This document shows, piece after piece, positions 17,546 to 25,660 of a stretch of DNA of 64,000 nucleotides. The notes under the pieces were generated by a model. The model saw nothing but the letters and a program-made list of their open reading frames with translations, was not told where the DNA came from and did not search any database. The stretch covers positions 231,831 through 295,830 of the forward strand of contig NZ_LMKM01000003.1 of the NCBI RefSeq assembly GCF_001421515.1, read 5' to 3'. The first letter of the stretch is position 1. Every line of letters begins with the position of its first letter. Origin of the DNA: Pedobacter sp. Leaf216. Its GTDB lineage: Bacteria; Bacteroidota; Bacteroidia; Sphingobacteriales; Sphingobacteriaceae. A program made the translations under genes and the position numbers.

Positions 17546-18466
17546 TTAAAATATTTGTTCAGTAAATTTTTTGTATTCTTCAATCTCATATTCCGGACAG
17601 CCCCCCTTTTTGGTGGCTATAAAAGCGCCCATCCCGATTGCATTCTTTATAATGGTTTTTGGTGGCAGACCCATTTGATGACTGGCAATAAAGGCAGCCA
17701 AAAAGGAATCACCACTTCCAATGGTATCGTTAACCTTTACCTCATTTCCCCAAACATTGTAGGATTTATCATATTTATAGTACGAAGCACCAAACTCCCC
17801 TTTGGTTACAATAACTTCTGGAATTTTGAACCGGTCCTGGATAAATTTTACCTTCTCGGTTTCTCCTTTAAGTGATCCGCCAAACATGATTTGCACCATG
17901 CCAAGTTCCGCCTCATTAAACTTTACAATATCTGTTTTGGATAACAGATGACTTAACTGAACCTGATTGATAAATGGCGGGCGAAGATTAATGTCAAAGA
18001 CTTTAATAGCATCTGTTTCCAATAAATTATAAAGGGTATTACGTGAGGTTTCATTTCTCGAAGCTAAACTCCCATATATAAGGTAATTAGATGGCTTTGC
18101 GTTTCTGGCAAAGTGTTCGCTTTGATCTATAAAATCCCAGGCCACCGGAAAAACGATCTCATAACTCACTTCATTTCCATTGTTCATTTTTGCAATAACC
18201 TGACTGGTTTCATATTGCTCATCAATCTGCAGAAGCCCAGTATTTATTCCCCATTTTTCCATCAAATCGAATAGTTTCTGTCCGTTTTCATCTCTGCCAA
18301 TCTTGGAGATCAGGCTTGTGCCCATGCCCAGCTTATTGAGGTGGTAGGCAACATTTAATGGTGCTCCTCCAGGCTGTGGCCCGTCTGGCAATACATCCCA
18401 AAGAATTTCTCCATAACAGGTGGCCGGAGTAGGGCTATAGTTTGACTTATTTATCATAGTATTCAT
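17546..18466 (-). CDS. PfkB-family carbohydrate kinase, probable fructokinase
   Basis: A 306 aa ribokinase/PfkB kinase. The N-terminal PGGAPLNVAYHLNKLG and the C-terminal DTIGSGDSFLAAF (catalytic Asp near residue 252) are the two family signatures, the second having Ser where GAGD is usual. The ICYGE-like start (CYGEILWDVLPDG) is typical of fructokinases of this locus type. It would phosphorylate fructose freed by GH32 and brought in by the adjacent porter. It lies 5 nt behind the porter gene and is surely in the same operon. Confidence 0.9.
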   Translation of the reverse strand: MNTMINKSNYSPTPATCYGEILWDVLPDGPQPGGAPLNVAYHLNKLGMGTSLISKIGRDENGQKLFDLMEKWGINTGLLQIDEQYETSQVIAKMNNGNEVSYEIVFPVAWDFIDQSEHFARNAKPSNYLIYGSLASRNETSRNTLYNLLETDAIKVFDINLRPPFINQVQLSHLLSKTDIVKFNEAELGMVQIMFGGSLKGETEKVKFIQDRFKIPEVIVTKGEFGASYYKYDKSYNVWGNEVKVNDTIGSGDSFLAAFIASHQMGLPPKTIIKNAIGMGAFIATKKGGCPEYEIEEYKKFTEQIF

Positions 18467-18471
18467 ATTAT

Positions 18472-19806
18472 TTAGTGCATCAAAACAACATTTTCTCCAA
18501 TCTGTTCAAGTGATCTTCCCTTCGTTTCCGGCATCATTCTCCATACAAAAATCAGTTGTAAAACCATCATGGCGCAAAAGAAGAAGAAAATAGTAGAGCC
18601 ACCAAGAGATTCTGCCAGGTATGGAAAGCAAAACGCAATCAGAGCCGCCATCACCCAGTGTGTAGAACTTCCAAGTGTTTGGCCCTTTGCCCTTACTTTA
18701 TTCGGAAAGATTTCTGATATAAATACCCAGATAACTGCACCTTGAGAAAAAGCAAAAAAGGCAATGAAAAGCATCACATAAAATGGAATTTCAAATCCTG
18801 TTGCATCCGTTTTCAAAAAAGCTACAGCAACAAGTCCCAGGGATACAATTAGTCCGATTGAACCGATCAGCATCAGTGTTTTTCTTCCTACCTTATCGAT
18901 AATATTTATAGCCAGTAACGTGAAAACAAAATTCACCATTCCAATACCTACAGTAGAAAGAAGGGAAGAATGCGCACCCAGACCAGCCATCTCAAATATT
19001 CTTGGTGCATAATAAATTATCGCATTTATGCCTGAGACCTGGTTGAAGAAAGCGAATAAAACAGCTAAAATAACCTGTTTATTGTATTTGCCTGAAAATA
19101 ACCCTTCCTGTTTGCTGCCAGCAACTGAACCAAGGCTGGATTGTTTAATGGATGCCAGTTCTTCATTGCAGTTCAATGGGTTGATGATCCTTAAAATTTC
19201 CAAAGCCTTTTCAGTAGCACCCTTTTTTAAAATAAGCCATCTCGGACTTTCAGGTATAAAGAAAATCAATACTAAAAAGACGATCGATGGAAACGCCTGT
19301 ACACCAAGCATCCATCTCCAGGAGGTATCTCCTCCCTGACTCAACAGGTAATTCGATAAATAAGAAATTAAGATTCCCAGAACTACATTGAACTGGAAAA
19401 GACCAACTAACGAACCTCTTCTGTGCGCAGGTGATACTTCGGAAATATAAATTGGAGCAGTTACGGATGAGATGCCCACCCCAAGACCTCCAAGTAGGCG
19501 AAATACTAAAAATACATACCAATTATCGGCTAATGCTGTTCCAATCGAGGACAATAGATAAGCTAATGCCACAAAGTAAAGCGTGTTTTTCCGACCGAAA
19601 TGGTCTGAAGGACGAGAGCCTATAAGAGAGCCAATCACCGTTCCGATAAGGGCAATGGAAATTGTAAGGCCGTGTGCAAAAGCCGAAAGGTTCCAGAACT
19701 GCTGAATCGATTTTTCAGCACCCGATATTACAGCTGTATCAAAGCCGAACAAAAAGCCACCTAAGGCCACAACCATCGACCAGGCGAGGACAGAATGTTT
19801 TTTCAT
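18472..19806 (-). CDS. MFS sugar porter, probable fructose transporter
   Basis: An inner-membrane sugar/H+ symporter of 444 aa with 12 expected helices. Sugar-porter signatures are present: FGRK near the loop after helix 2, PESPRWL in the middle, and PETKGRSLEQI at the C-terminus. The frame extends upstream to 19860, but MKKHSVLAWSMVVALGGFLFG from 19806 is the natural start. It is the first gene of the fructan operon, divergent from the sensor gene. Fructose as substrate is inferred from context. Confidence 0.9.
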   Translation of the reverse strand: MKKHSVLAWSMVVALGGFLFGFDTAVISGAEKSIQQFWNLSAFAHGLTISIALIGTVIGSLIGSRPSDHFGRKNTLYFVALAYLLSSIGTALADNWYVFLVFRLLGGLGVGISSVTAPIYISEVSPAHRRGSLVGLFQFNVVLGILISYLSNYLLSQGGDTSWRWMLGVQAFPSIVFLVLIFFIPESPRWLILKKGATEKALEILRIINPLNCNEELASIKQSSLGSVAGSKQEGLFSGKYNKQVILAVLFAFFNQVSGINAIIYYAPRIFEMAGLGAHSSLLSTVGIGMVNFVFTLLAINIIDKVGRKTLMLIGSIGLIVSLGLVAVAFLKTDATGFEIPFYVMLFIAFFAFSQGAVIWVFISEIFPNKVRAKGQTLGSSTHWVMAALIAFCFPYLAESLGGSTIFFFFCAMMVLQLIFVWRMMPETKGRSLEQIGENVVLMH

Positions 19807-20060
19807 AAAAAGTTTATTATTGGTTAATGATTGCAAATTAGGCCAAATGGCTAAAGCCAACTATTAAAAATCTTTCAAAAACGTTAAAAAAAATACATTT
19901 AATTAAGTTACTGATTATTAATTGATTGTATCTTTGATTTGGTCGCTTATACTGTATACTTTAAATATTGTAACATAGAATATTAAATCTGGTTACATGG
20001 TATCAAGAGCCTGCTTGAGGTTCATTTCCATTATCCAAAAGATATATATAGCTTTAGTAA
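19807..20060 (+). promoter_or_regulatory. divergent control region of the fructan locus
   Basis: The 254 nt gap separates the operon from its sensor gene. On the plus strand TATCTTTG at 19929-19936 fits the -7 consensus and would give the sensor gene a leader of about 120 nt. I found no TAnnTTTG on the minus strand, which fits an operon that needs activation. The sensor's DNA site should lie here, but I cannot name its motif. Confidence 0.5.
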
Positions 20061-22853
20061 ATGAATAACCAAATATCTTTGAAACTATTTTTTATTCAGG
20101 CATCAAAACTGTGGTTTCTGATGCTGACCATTATCCTGTTTTTCTCTGGCTGTACCAAAAATCATGAAGAGAAAAAATTTACGATAGGGTTTTCTCAATG
20201 TGTAGGATCGGATTTGTGGAGGAAGACAATGCTGGAAGAGATGAAAATGGAACTTTCCCTTCGCTCAGGCACCAATTTCATTTATAGGGATGCGAACAAC
20301 AGCAGCAAAAAACAGATCGAGCAGGTTAAAGAATTAATCGATAACCATATTGACATTTTAATCATATCTCCCAATGAAGCGTCACCATTGACAGATGTCG
20401 TGGAAAAAGTATATAATATGGGTATTCCTGTCATTGTGCTCGACAGGAAAACATCTTCTTCTCAATACACGGCATATGTTGGCGCTGAAAATTTTCAGGT
20501 TGGCAGAATGGCGGGCCAGTATATTTCTAAGCTGCTCAAAGGAAATGGCAAAGTGGTGGAGATTTTGGGCCTGCCGGGATCTTCACCCGCAATGGAGCGT
20601 GACAAAGGTTTTAATACTGAATTACACAAATCACCGGGAATAAAGCTGATAACTCAGGTTTACGGAAATTGGATTGCCAATAGTACCTTTCAAGAATTAG
20701 AAAAGAATAAAGATGCAATACTACAAGCTGATGCGATCTTCGCACATAACGACGTAATGGCCGCCAGTGCAGAAGATTTTCTTCGCCAACATAAGGATTC
20801 AAAGAACATTAAGGTAATTGGGGTAGATGCACTTCCAGGATCAGGCGGCGGGCTGCAACTCATTAGTGATGGGAAAATTGCCGCTAGCGTGCTTTATCCA
20901 ACAGGAGGGAAAGAGGCCATTAGTATTGCTTTTAAAATTTTGAATAAAGAAACATTTTCAAAAGAAAATATTTTGCAAAGCTTAGTCATTGATAGTTCTT
21001 TAGTGCAACTCATGAAATTACAATGGGCCAAGGTCTCCAGTCAACAGCGAGATATCGAACGTCAGCAAACGATTCTAGCGGATCAGCTCCGAATTTATGA
21101 TAATCAAAAACTAGTACTCAATGTCATCGTGATCACCCTCGTATTGGCGGTAATATTCGGAGGTTTAGCTTTTTTCTCGTTAGTGGAGAATCGAAAAATT
21201 AATAAAAGTCTTGAGCAGAAAAATACACAAATATTGGATCAACGTAATAAACTGATCGATGCATCTGCTAAGATTGAGGCTGCAACTGAAGCAAAACTAA
21301 ATTTTTTTACCAATATATCCCATGAATTCAGAACTCCACTCACTTTGATTTTGTCTCCTCTGGAAGATTTACTGAAAAGTGAAAAAATACATAGTGAGCA
21401 AAAACGGGAACTTAACAGGATTCAAAAAAATGCATATCGATTGCTAAAACTAATTAACGAACTCATTGATTATCGAAAGCTAGAGCATCAAAAATTCCAT
21501 GTTCATCCAACCTCAAATAGTGTTCAGTCTTTCTTAAATGAAATCGTAGAAAGCTTCAGGTACGGAGCGCAGAAAAAAGACATCACCCTGAAGTTTTCAG
21601 CCCCAAAAACTGATGTTATCGCCAACTTTGATCTAAATATATTCGACAAGATCATCCTTAATCTCCTAAGTAATGCATTAAAATTTACGCCCGCTCATGG
21701 AAGGATTAACGTGAACTTGATTACTGATGATGATCATTTCATCATTTCAGTTGCTGACAATGGAACTGGAATGACCCAGGAGGAATTGCTACAAGTCTGG
21801 GATCAGTTTTATCAATCTAATACAAGCGAGTCACGAGGCTCCGGTCTTGGGCTTTCCCTCACTCGGGAGCTGGTGCATTTGCACGGTGGTATTATTGATG
21901 TTCAGAGTAGCAAATGGCAAGGTAGTACATTTACAATAACAATGCCGTATGGTAATCAGCTACCTGCTGAGGTTTCTGTGTTAGAAGAGGCAGACCGCAT
22001 CACTTCATTAACCGAACAGGTGAAAGTTTTCATCACAGAAGATTTGGTCGTAGAAGATAGAGAGGTTAATCCCATAGCCGAATATATCAAGGAATATTCC
22101 ATATTGATTATTGAAGATAATTCAGATTTATTAAAGTATCTAGTGGAGAAATTTTCAAACCATTATGAGGTATATACAGCGAGTACGGGGAACCAGGGAC
22201 TTAATGAAGCCTTTGAGAAAATCCCCGATATCATAATTTCTGATGTGATAATACCTGGCATGTCGGGAAAGGAAATCGCAAAAAAAATCAAGACAGATCT
22301 CCGAACTTCTCACATCCCGCTTATTTTGTTAACTGCTCAGGGAAGTCCGGAGCAGCAGATAGATGGAATCAATAGCATGGCGGATCTCTATATGACCAAA
22401 CCTTTTCATTTCGATTACCTTTTGGCTAACGTAAAAAATCTGCTCTCGAACCGTATGTTGTTAAAAGAGCATTATGTAAGCGATATCAGCTCTGGAAATG
22501 ATAAAAAAACATTTTTAAGCATTCTTGATAAAAAATTTCTAAATGATTTTGCAGGATTTGTGGAACATCACCTTGGTGATGAGAAACTTAGTGTGGATAA
22601 GCTTGCCCAGATGATTGGCATATCGAGAATCCAGCTTTACCGAAAGGTTAAGGCGCTATTAAATTGTAGCATCACAGACTATATTTTAAATCGACGGTTA
22701 AAAAAGGCAAGTTATTTATTAGCTAATGAAGATCTTTCAATTTCGGAAATTGCATTCAAAATAGGTATATCTTCACCCACATATTTTTCAACACTATTCA
22801 AAAGTAAGTACGGAATGAGTCCAACTGATTTCAAAAAAAAACAGAGTTATTAA
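20061..22853 (+). CDS. hybrid two-component sensor-regulator with periplasmic sugar-binding domain
   Basis: One 930 aa protein senses sugar and activates transcription. It has an N-terminal signal/anchor with lipobox-like FFSGC31. A LacI/ribose-binding-like periplasmic domain follows at about 37-320 (DAIFAHNDVMAAS), then a membrane helix at about 352-374. The histidine kinase has His421 in SHEFRTPL and ATP-binding motifs NLLSNALKF and GSGLGLSL. A receiver with Asp728 and an AraC-type HTH at about 825-925 complete it. This is the layout of the fructose sensor BT1754 of Bacteroides thetaiotaomicron, which binds fructose directly. Divergent position from the operon supports the same role. Confidence 0.92.
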   Translation: MNNQISLKLFFIQASKLWFLMLTIILFFSGCTKNHEEKKFTIGFSQCVGSDLWRKTMLEEMKMELSLRSGTNFIYRDANNSSKKQIEQVKELIDNHIDILIISPNEASPLTDVVEKVYNMGIPVIVLDRKTSSSQYTAYVGAENFQVGRMAGQYISKLLKGNGKVVEILGLPGSSPAMERDKGFNTELHKSPGIKLITQVYGNWIANSTFQELEKNKDAILQADAIFAHNDVMAASAEDFLRQHKDSKNIKVIGVDALPGSGGGLQLISDGKIAASVLYPTGGKEAISIAFKILNKETFSKENILQSLVIDSSLVQLMKLQWAKVSSQQRDIERQQTILADQLRIYDNQKLVLNVIVITLVLAVIFGGLAFFSLVENRKINKSLEQKNTQILDQRNKLIDASAKIEAATEAKLNFFTNISHEFRTPLTLILSPLEDLLKSEKIHSEQKRELNRIQKNAYRLLKLINELIDYRKLEHQKFHVHPTSNSVQSFLNEIVESFRYGAQKKDITLKFSAPKTDVIANFDLNIFDKIILNLLSNALKFTPAHGRINVNLITDDDHFIISVADNGTGMTQEELLQVWDQFYQSNTSESRGSGLGLSLTRELVHLHGGIIDVQSSKWQGSTFTITMPYGNQLPAEVSVLEEADRITSLTEQVKVFITEDLVVEDREVNPIAEYIKEYSILIIEDNSDLLKYLVEKFSNHYEVYTASTGNQGLNEAFEKIPDIIISDVIIPGMSGKEIAKKIKTDLRTSHIPLILLTAQGSPEQQIDGINSMADLYMTKPFHFDYLLANVKNLLSNRMLLKEHYVSDISSGNDKKTFLSILDKKFLNDFAGFVEHHLGDEKLSVDKLAQMIGISRIQLYRKVKALLNCSITDYILNRRLKKASYLLANEDLSISEIAFKIGISSPTYFSTLFKSKYGMSPTDFKKKQSY

Positions 22854-22966
22854 AGCTTTAGTTCAGTAAATCAGAACTGGAGTATGGGAGCAAGAAGTAG
22901 CGATAGGTAAAGAATTTCTGTTTCAGGGAATCAAGATTTTCTTTCAAAACGCCTCGATTTTTGTCT
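22850..22966 (+). pseudogene. decayed duplicate of histone H1-like 3' end and terminator
   Basis: From ATTAAAGCTTTAGTTCAG onward this stretch aligns with 10622-10739, the 3' part of the histone-like gene and its terminator. There is about 70% identity over roughly 117 bases by eye and a single one-base gap. Shared blocks include AAATCAGA, TAGCGATA, GGTAA/AGTAA and the degraded terminator stem. In the histone frame it has a stop at the seventh codon, so it cannot code. It starts exactly at the stop codon of the sensor gene. Confidence 0.65.
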
Positions 22967-23340
22967 TTCAATCCTTGGTGAATAAACCTGTGTACATTGA
23001 CCCCGTCTTACCAGAAATAAAATTGTTTTAAAGTCTTGTTTGCCTGTATTTTACTGAATTGGCGGAAAGGGCTTAAATTAATTGGTTTGTGCACTTAGGT
23101 TCCAAAATGACTTGATTAATCCTAGCGAAATCTCCAGTCGAATTCATTGGTTCATCCTTGTCATCGAAAAATAGCAAAACTACTCTCATTCATATTTGCC
23201 AAGTTTTTGTGTTCTAAATTTTTAGTACAACGGTTGCCACTTTTTAGAAAAACTAGATTTTTATATAAATCGCTTGCTCTTTAAGTCATCAACAATTGGC
23301 CCGAGGACTTGTAAGAAAGCACTTAAGTGTTCAAAGTATT
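22967..23340. other. non-coding stretch between island edge and glycosylase gene
   Basis: No gene or clear repeat is visible. It is AT-rich and lies between the decayed histone copy and the hairpin at 23359. Its far end (23341-23356, ending GGGTACC) resembles the 3' end of a tRNA-Leu, but only weakly. Confidence 0.3.
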
Positions 23341-23358
23341 CCTCCGAGAGGGTACCAA

Positions 23359-23396
23359 AAATAAACGCCTTGCAATATTTTGCAAGGCGTTTATTT
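23359..23396 (+). terminator. long perfect hairpin, terminator-like
   Basis: A 17 bp perfect stem, AAATAAACGCCTTGCAA with its complement, closes a TATT loop and ends in a T-rich arm. It directly follows GGGTACC, as terminators follow tRNA genes in this genome. No intact gene upstream explains it. Confidence 0.65.
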
Positions 23397-23532
23397 ATTA
23401 GATATACATCTAAATATACAATTCTTAGTTATATGTAGCTTGCAAACGCTATCTGTGGCAACTGGCTGTTAAGGCTAACTTGTTGGCGGTGGTAAATTGA
23501 CTCTTGCTTTTAATTTGAATAAAATCACTTTC

Positions 23533-24162
23533 ATGTTCGAAACTTTTGATCAAGCCAACTTCCACCAACTTTGCGATTTAACGGCCAACAGAGATGCAGA
23601 TCTGCAAGCCATTTTAGATCAGTATGGTTATCCTCCATTTTGGTCGAGGGCCAATACCTTTGAATCGTTGGTACATATCATTTTAGAACAACAGGTTTCT
23701 TTGGCTTCCGCATTGGCTACGCTAAATAAATTAAAAGAGAAAATAGGTGAGCCTACGCCAGCAAAGCTCTTATTACTCACCGACCCGGAGTTGAGAGACT
23801 GTTATTTTAGCAGACAAAAAACAGTTTATGTCCGCCATTTGGCTGAAAGCCTCCTCAGCGGATCATTATCATTAAGCGAACTGGAAAAGATGGATGATTA
23901 TAGCATCCGGAGCAAGCTCAAAACAATTAAAGGAATCGGCGATTGGACAGTGGATATTTACCTGATTTTTATGCTCCACCACACCGATGTTTTTCCGATA
24001 GGTGATTTGGCAGCGGTTAATGCTTTGAAAAAAGTAAAGGGCCTGGCGGCGGGTACAAGTAAAGATGAGGTATTGGCTGCTGCTGATCAGTTTAAACCTT
24101 ACCGAACCATCGCCACTATGCTTTTATGGTATGTTTACCTGGAAGAAAGGAAGAGAAAGTAA
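23533..24162 (+). CDS. DNA-3-methyladenine glycosylase, AlkA-like (HhH-GPD)
   Basis: It removes alkylated bases from DNA. The 209 aa protein has the helix-hairpin-helix LKTIKGIGDWTVDIYLI and the catalytic Asp in FPIGDLAAV. The early FWSRANTFESLVHIILEQQVS is also typical of the superfamily. It is shorter than E. coli AlkA and lacks its N-terminal domain, as is usual for small HhH-GPD members. The frame opens at a TTG at 23497, but ATG 23533 (MFETFDQANF) is preferred. Confidence 0.88.
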   Translation: MFETFDQANFHQLCDLTANRDADLQAILDQYGYPPFWSRANTFESLVHIILEQQVSLASALATLNKLKEKIGEPTPAKLLLLTDPELRDCYFSRQKTVYVRHLAESLLSGSLSLSELEKMDDYSIRSKLKTIKGIGDWTVDIYLIFMLHHTDVFPIGDLAAVNALKKVKGLAAGTSKDEVLAAADQFKPYRTIATMLLWYVYLEERKRK

Positions 24163-24215
24163 TATATTCCTTAGCTAGTTACGTTTCATTCCCAACTTGA
24201 TTATTTACGGAAACC

Positions 24216-24688
24216 CATGGCCTGTGTCCTCACAGACCATTAAACTTAATTTTCATTTCGGTCTGTGGGGACACAGACCGAGGAAGCATGAAATATATAA
24301 ATCCGTAGTTAAATCCATGGTCTGTGTCCTCACAGTCCATTAACTTTATTTTCATTTCGGTCTGTGGGGACACAGACCGAGGAAGCATGAATTAAATATA
24401 AATCCGTAGTTAAATCCATGGTCTGTGTCCTCACAGAACATTAAACTTTGTTTTTCATTTCGGTCTGTGGGGACACAGACCGAGGAAGCATGAATTAAAT
24501 ATAAATCCGTAGTTAAATCCATGGTTTGTGTCCTCACAGACCATTAACTTTATTTTTATTTCGGTCTGTGGGGACACAGACCGAGGAAGCATGAAATAAA
24601 TATAAATTCGTAGTTAAATCCATGGTCTGTGTCCTCACAGACCATTAAACTTTATTTTCATTTCGGCCTGTGAGAACACAGACCGAGA
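24216..24688. repeat. five tandem ~100 bp repeats with paired dyads
   Basis: Units begin with CATGG at 24216, 24316, 24417, 24520 and 24621, so the period is 100-103 bp and the fifth copy is cut short. Each unit holds two short palindromes, GGTCTGTGTCCTCACAGACC and GGTCTGTGGGGACACAGACC, which can also pair with each other. A conserved tail follows, GAGGAAGCATGAA...AAATCCGTAGTTAAATC. Copies are about 90% alike. The array fills the gap between the convergent glycosylase and SDR genes and ends 5 nt from the SDR stop. A 61 aa frame inside it is not a gene. Confidence 0.95.
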
Positions 24689-24693
24689 GATTT

Positions 24694-25476
24694 TTACAAC
24701 AAAGCCCTATCCAAATGTACATAACCGCCATCTACATGAATCAATTGGCCAGTGGTATGACTTGATTTATCAGACAACAGAAACACAGCGGTATTTGCAA
24801 TTTCATCAACGGTTGTCATTCTATTTTCGAATGGGATTTTATCGGTAATGCTTTTCAGTTTTTCATTCCGGTTTTCGAAAGAACCGATCCATTTTTCATA
24901 TAGCGGAGTCCAGGCTTCGGCAACGATAATGGCATTAACGCGAATGCTAAATTGCAATAATTCTACCGCCCATTCGCGGGTGAGCGCATTGCGGGCACCG
25001 TTGGATGCAGCATAACCAGAAGTTCCGCCCTGACCGGTTTCTGCAGTTTTACTCCCGATGTTTAAGATAGCACCTTTGCTTACTTTTAGTGCAGGCAAGG
25101 CATGTTTGGCCAGTAAATAATAATGTACTACGTTTTTATGCAGCGATTCCATAAAGGCTTCATAGGTTCCGTTTTCAAGGCCCACACCGTCGTTAACACC
25201 GGCATTGTTCACCAAACCATCAATTCTGTTGTATTTTGATAAAACAGCATCAACAATAGTTTTACAGCTTTCGGGCGCGGTAAGTTCTGCGGTGAAATAA
25301 TCGGCTGTTAAACCTAAATCTTTAACCTCTTGAAGCATTTTTTGATTATCATCCTCATTTCTGCCGATGACGATTGGAAACGCCTTCTCAATGGCCAAAG
25401 CCTTAACAATAGCAGCACCAATTCCTTTTGCACCACCGCTTACAAGTATTATTTTTCCGTCTAAATTTAAATTCAT
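24694..25476 (-). CDS. SDR-family oxidoreductase (sugar dehydrogenase-like)
   Basis: A 260 aa short-chain dehydrogenase with the cofactor motif SGGAKGIG at 13-20, NNAG at 90-93, Ser142 and Tyr155. The usual YxxxK lysine is Asn159 (YAASN), which is odd because that Lys normally helps catalysis. The C-terminus keeps the HVDGGY motif. With UxaA and FucP upstream it is likely to act on L-fucose or a related sugar or sugar acid, as L-fucose dehydrogenase-like SDRs do. It is the last gene of the operon, 184 nt behind UxaA. The substrate is inferred. Confidence 0.85.
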   Translation of the reverse strand: MNLNLDGKIILVSGGAKGIGAAIVKALAIEKAFPIVIGRNEDDNQKMLQEVKDLGLTADYFTAELTAPESCKTIVDAVLSKYNRIDGLVNNAGVNDGVGLENGTYEAFMESLHKNVVHYYLLAKHALPALKVSKGAILNIGSKTAETGQGGTSGYAASNGARNALTREWAVELLQFSIRVNAIIVAEAWTPLYEKWIGSFENRNEKLKSITDKIPFENRMTTVDEIANTAVFLLSDKSSHTTGQLIHVDGGYVHLDRALL

Positions 25477-25660
25477 ATTTGGTTAATGTTTTGTTGTTCT
25501 ATTTAATAGCAAGAAGGTCATGATTGTCAGTTTGAGCGTAATTGAAGACTATTATTCAGTAACCATAAAAGATTGATCTTAGACTACGCTTATGATGACA
25601 TTCGTTCACTTAAATAAGCAATGAATCTTTTGAGATTATATCGAAGATCTTATCCATCAC
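25477..25660. repeat. dispersed repeat fragment between SDR and UxaA genes
   Basis: The gap contains GTCAGTTTGAGCGTAATTGAAGACT and a partial inverted match, AGACTACGCTTATGATGAC, near 25577-25600. This is the GTCA...GAGCGTA...GAAGA repeat style typical of Pedobacter spacers. It forms a loose hairpin inside the operon. Confidence 0.45.

Noticed and set aside
24352..24537. 61 aa minus-strand frame in the tandem array
   Set aside because: It is a translation of the 100 bp repeats; the peptide itself repeats.
24216..24688. CRISPR array
   Set aside because: The units are 100 bp tandem repeats without unique spacers, and no cas genes are nearby.
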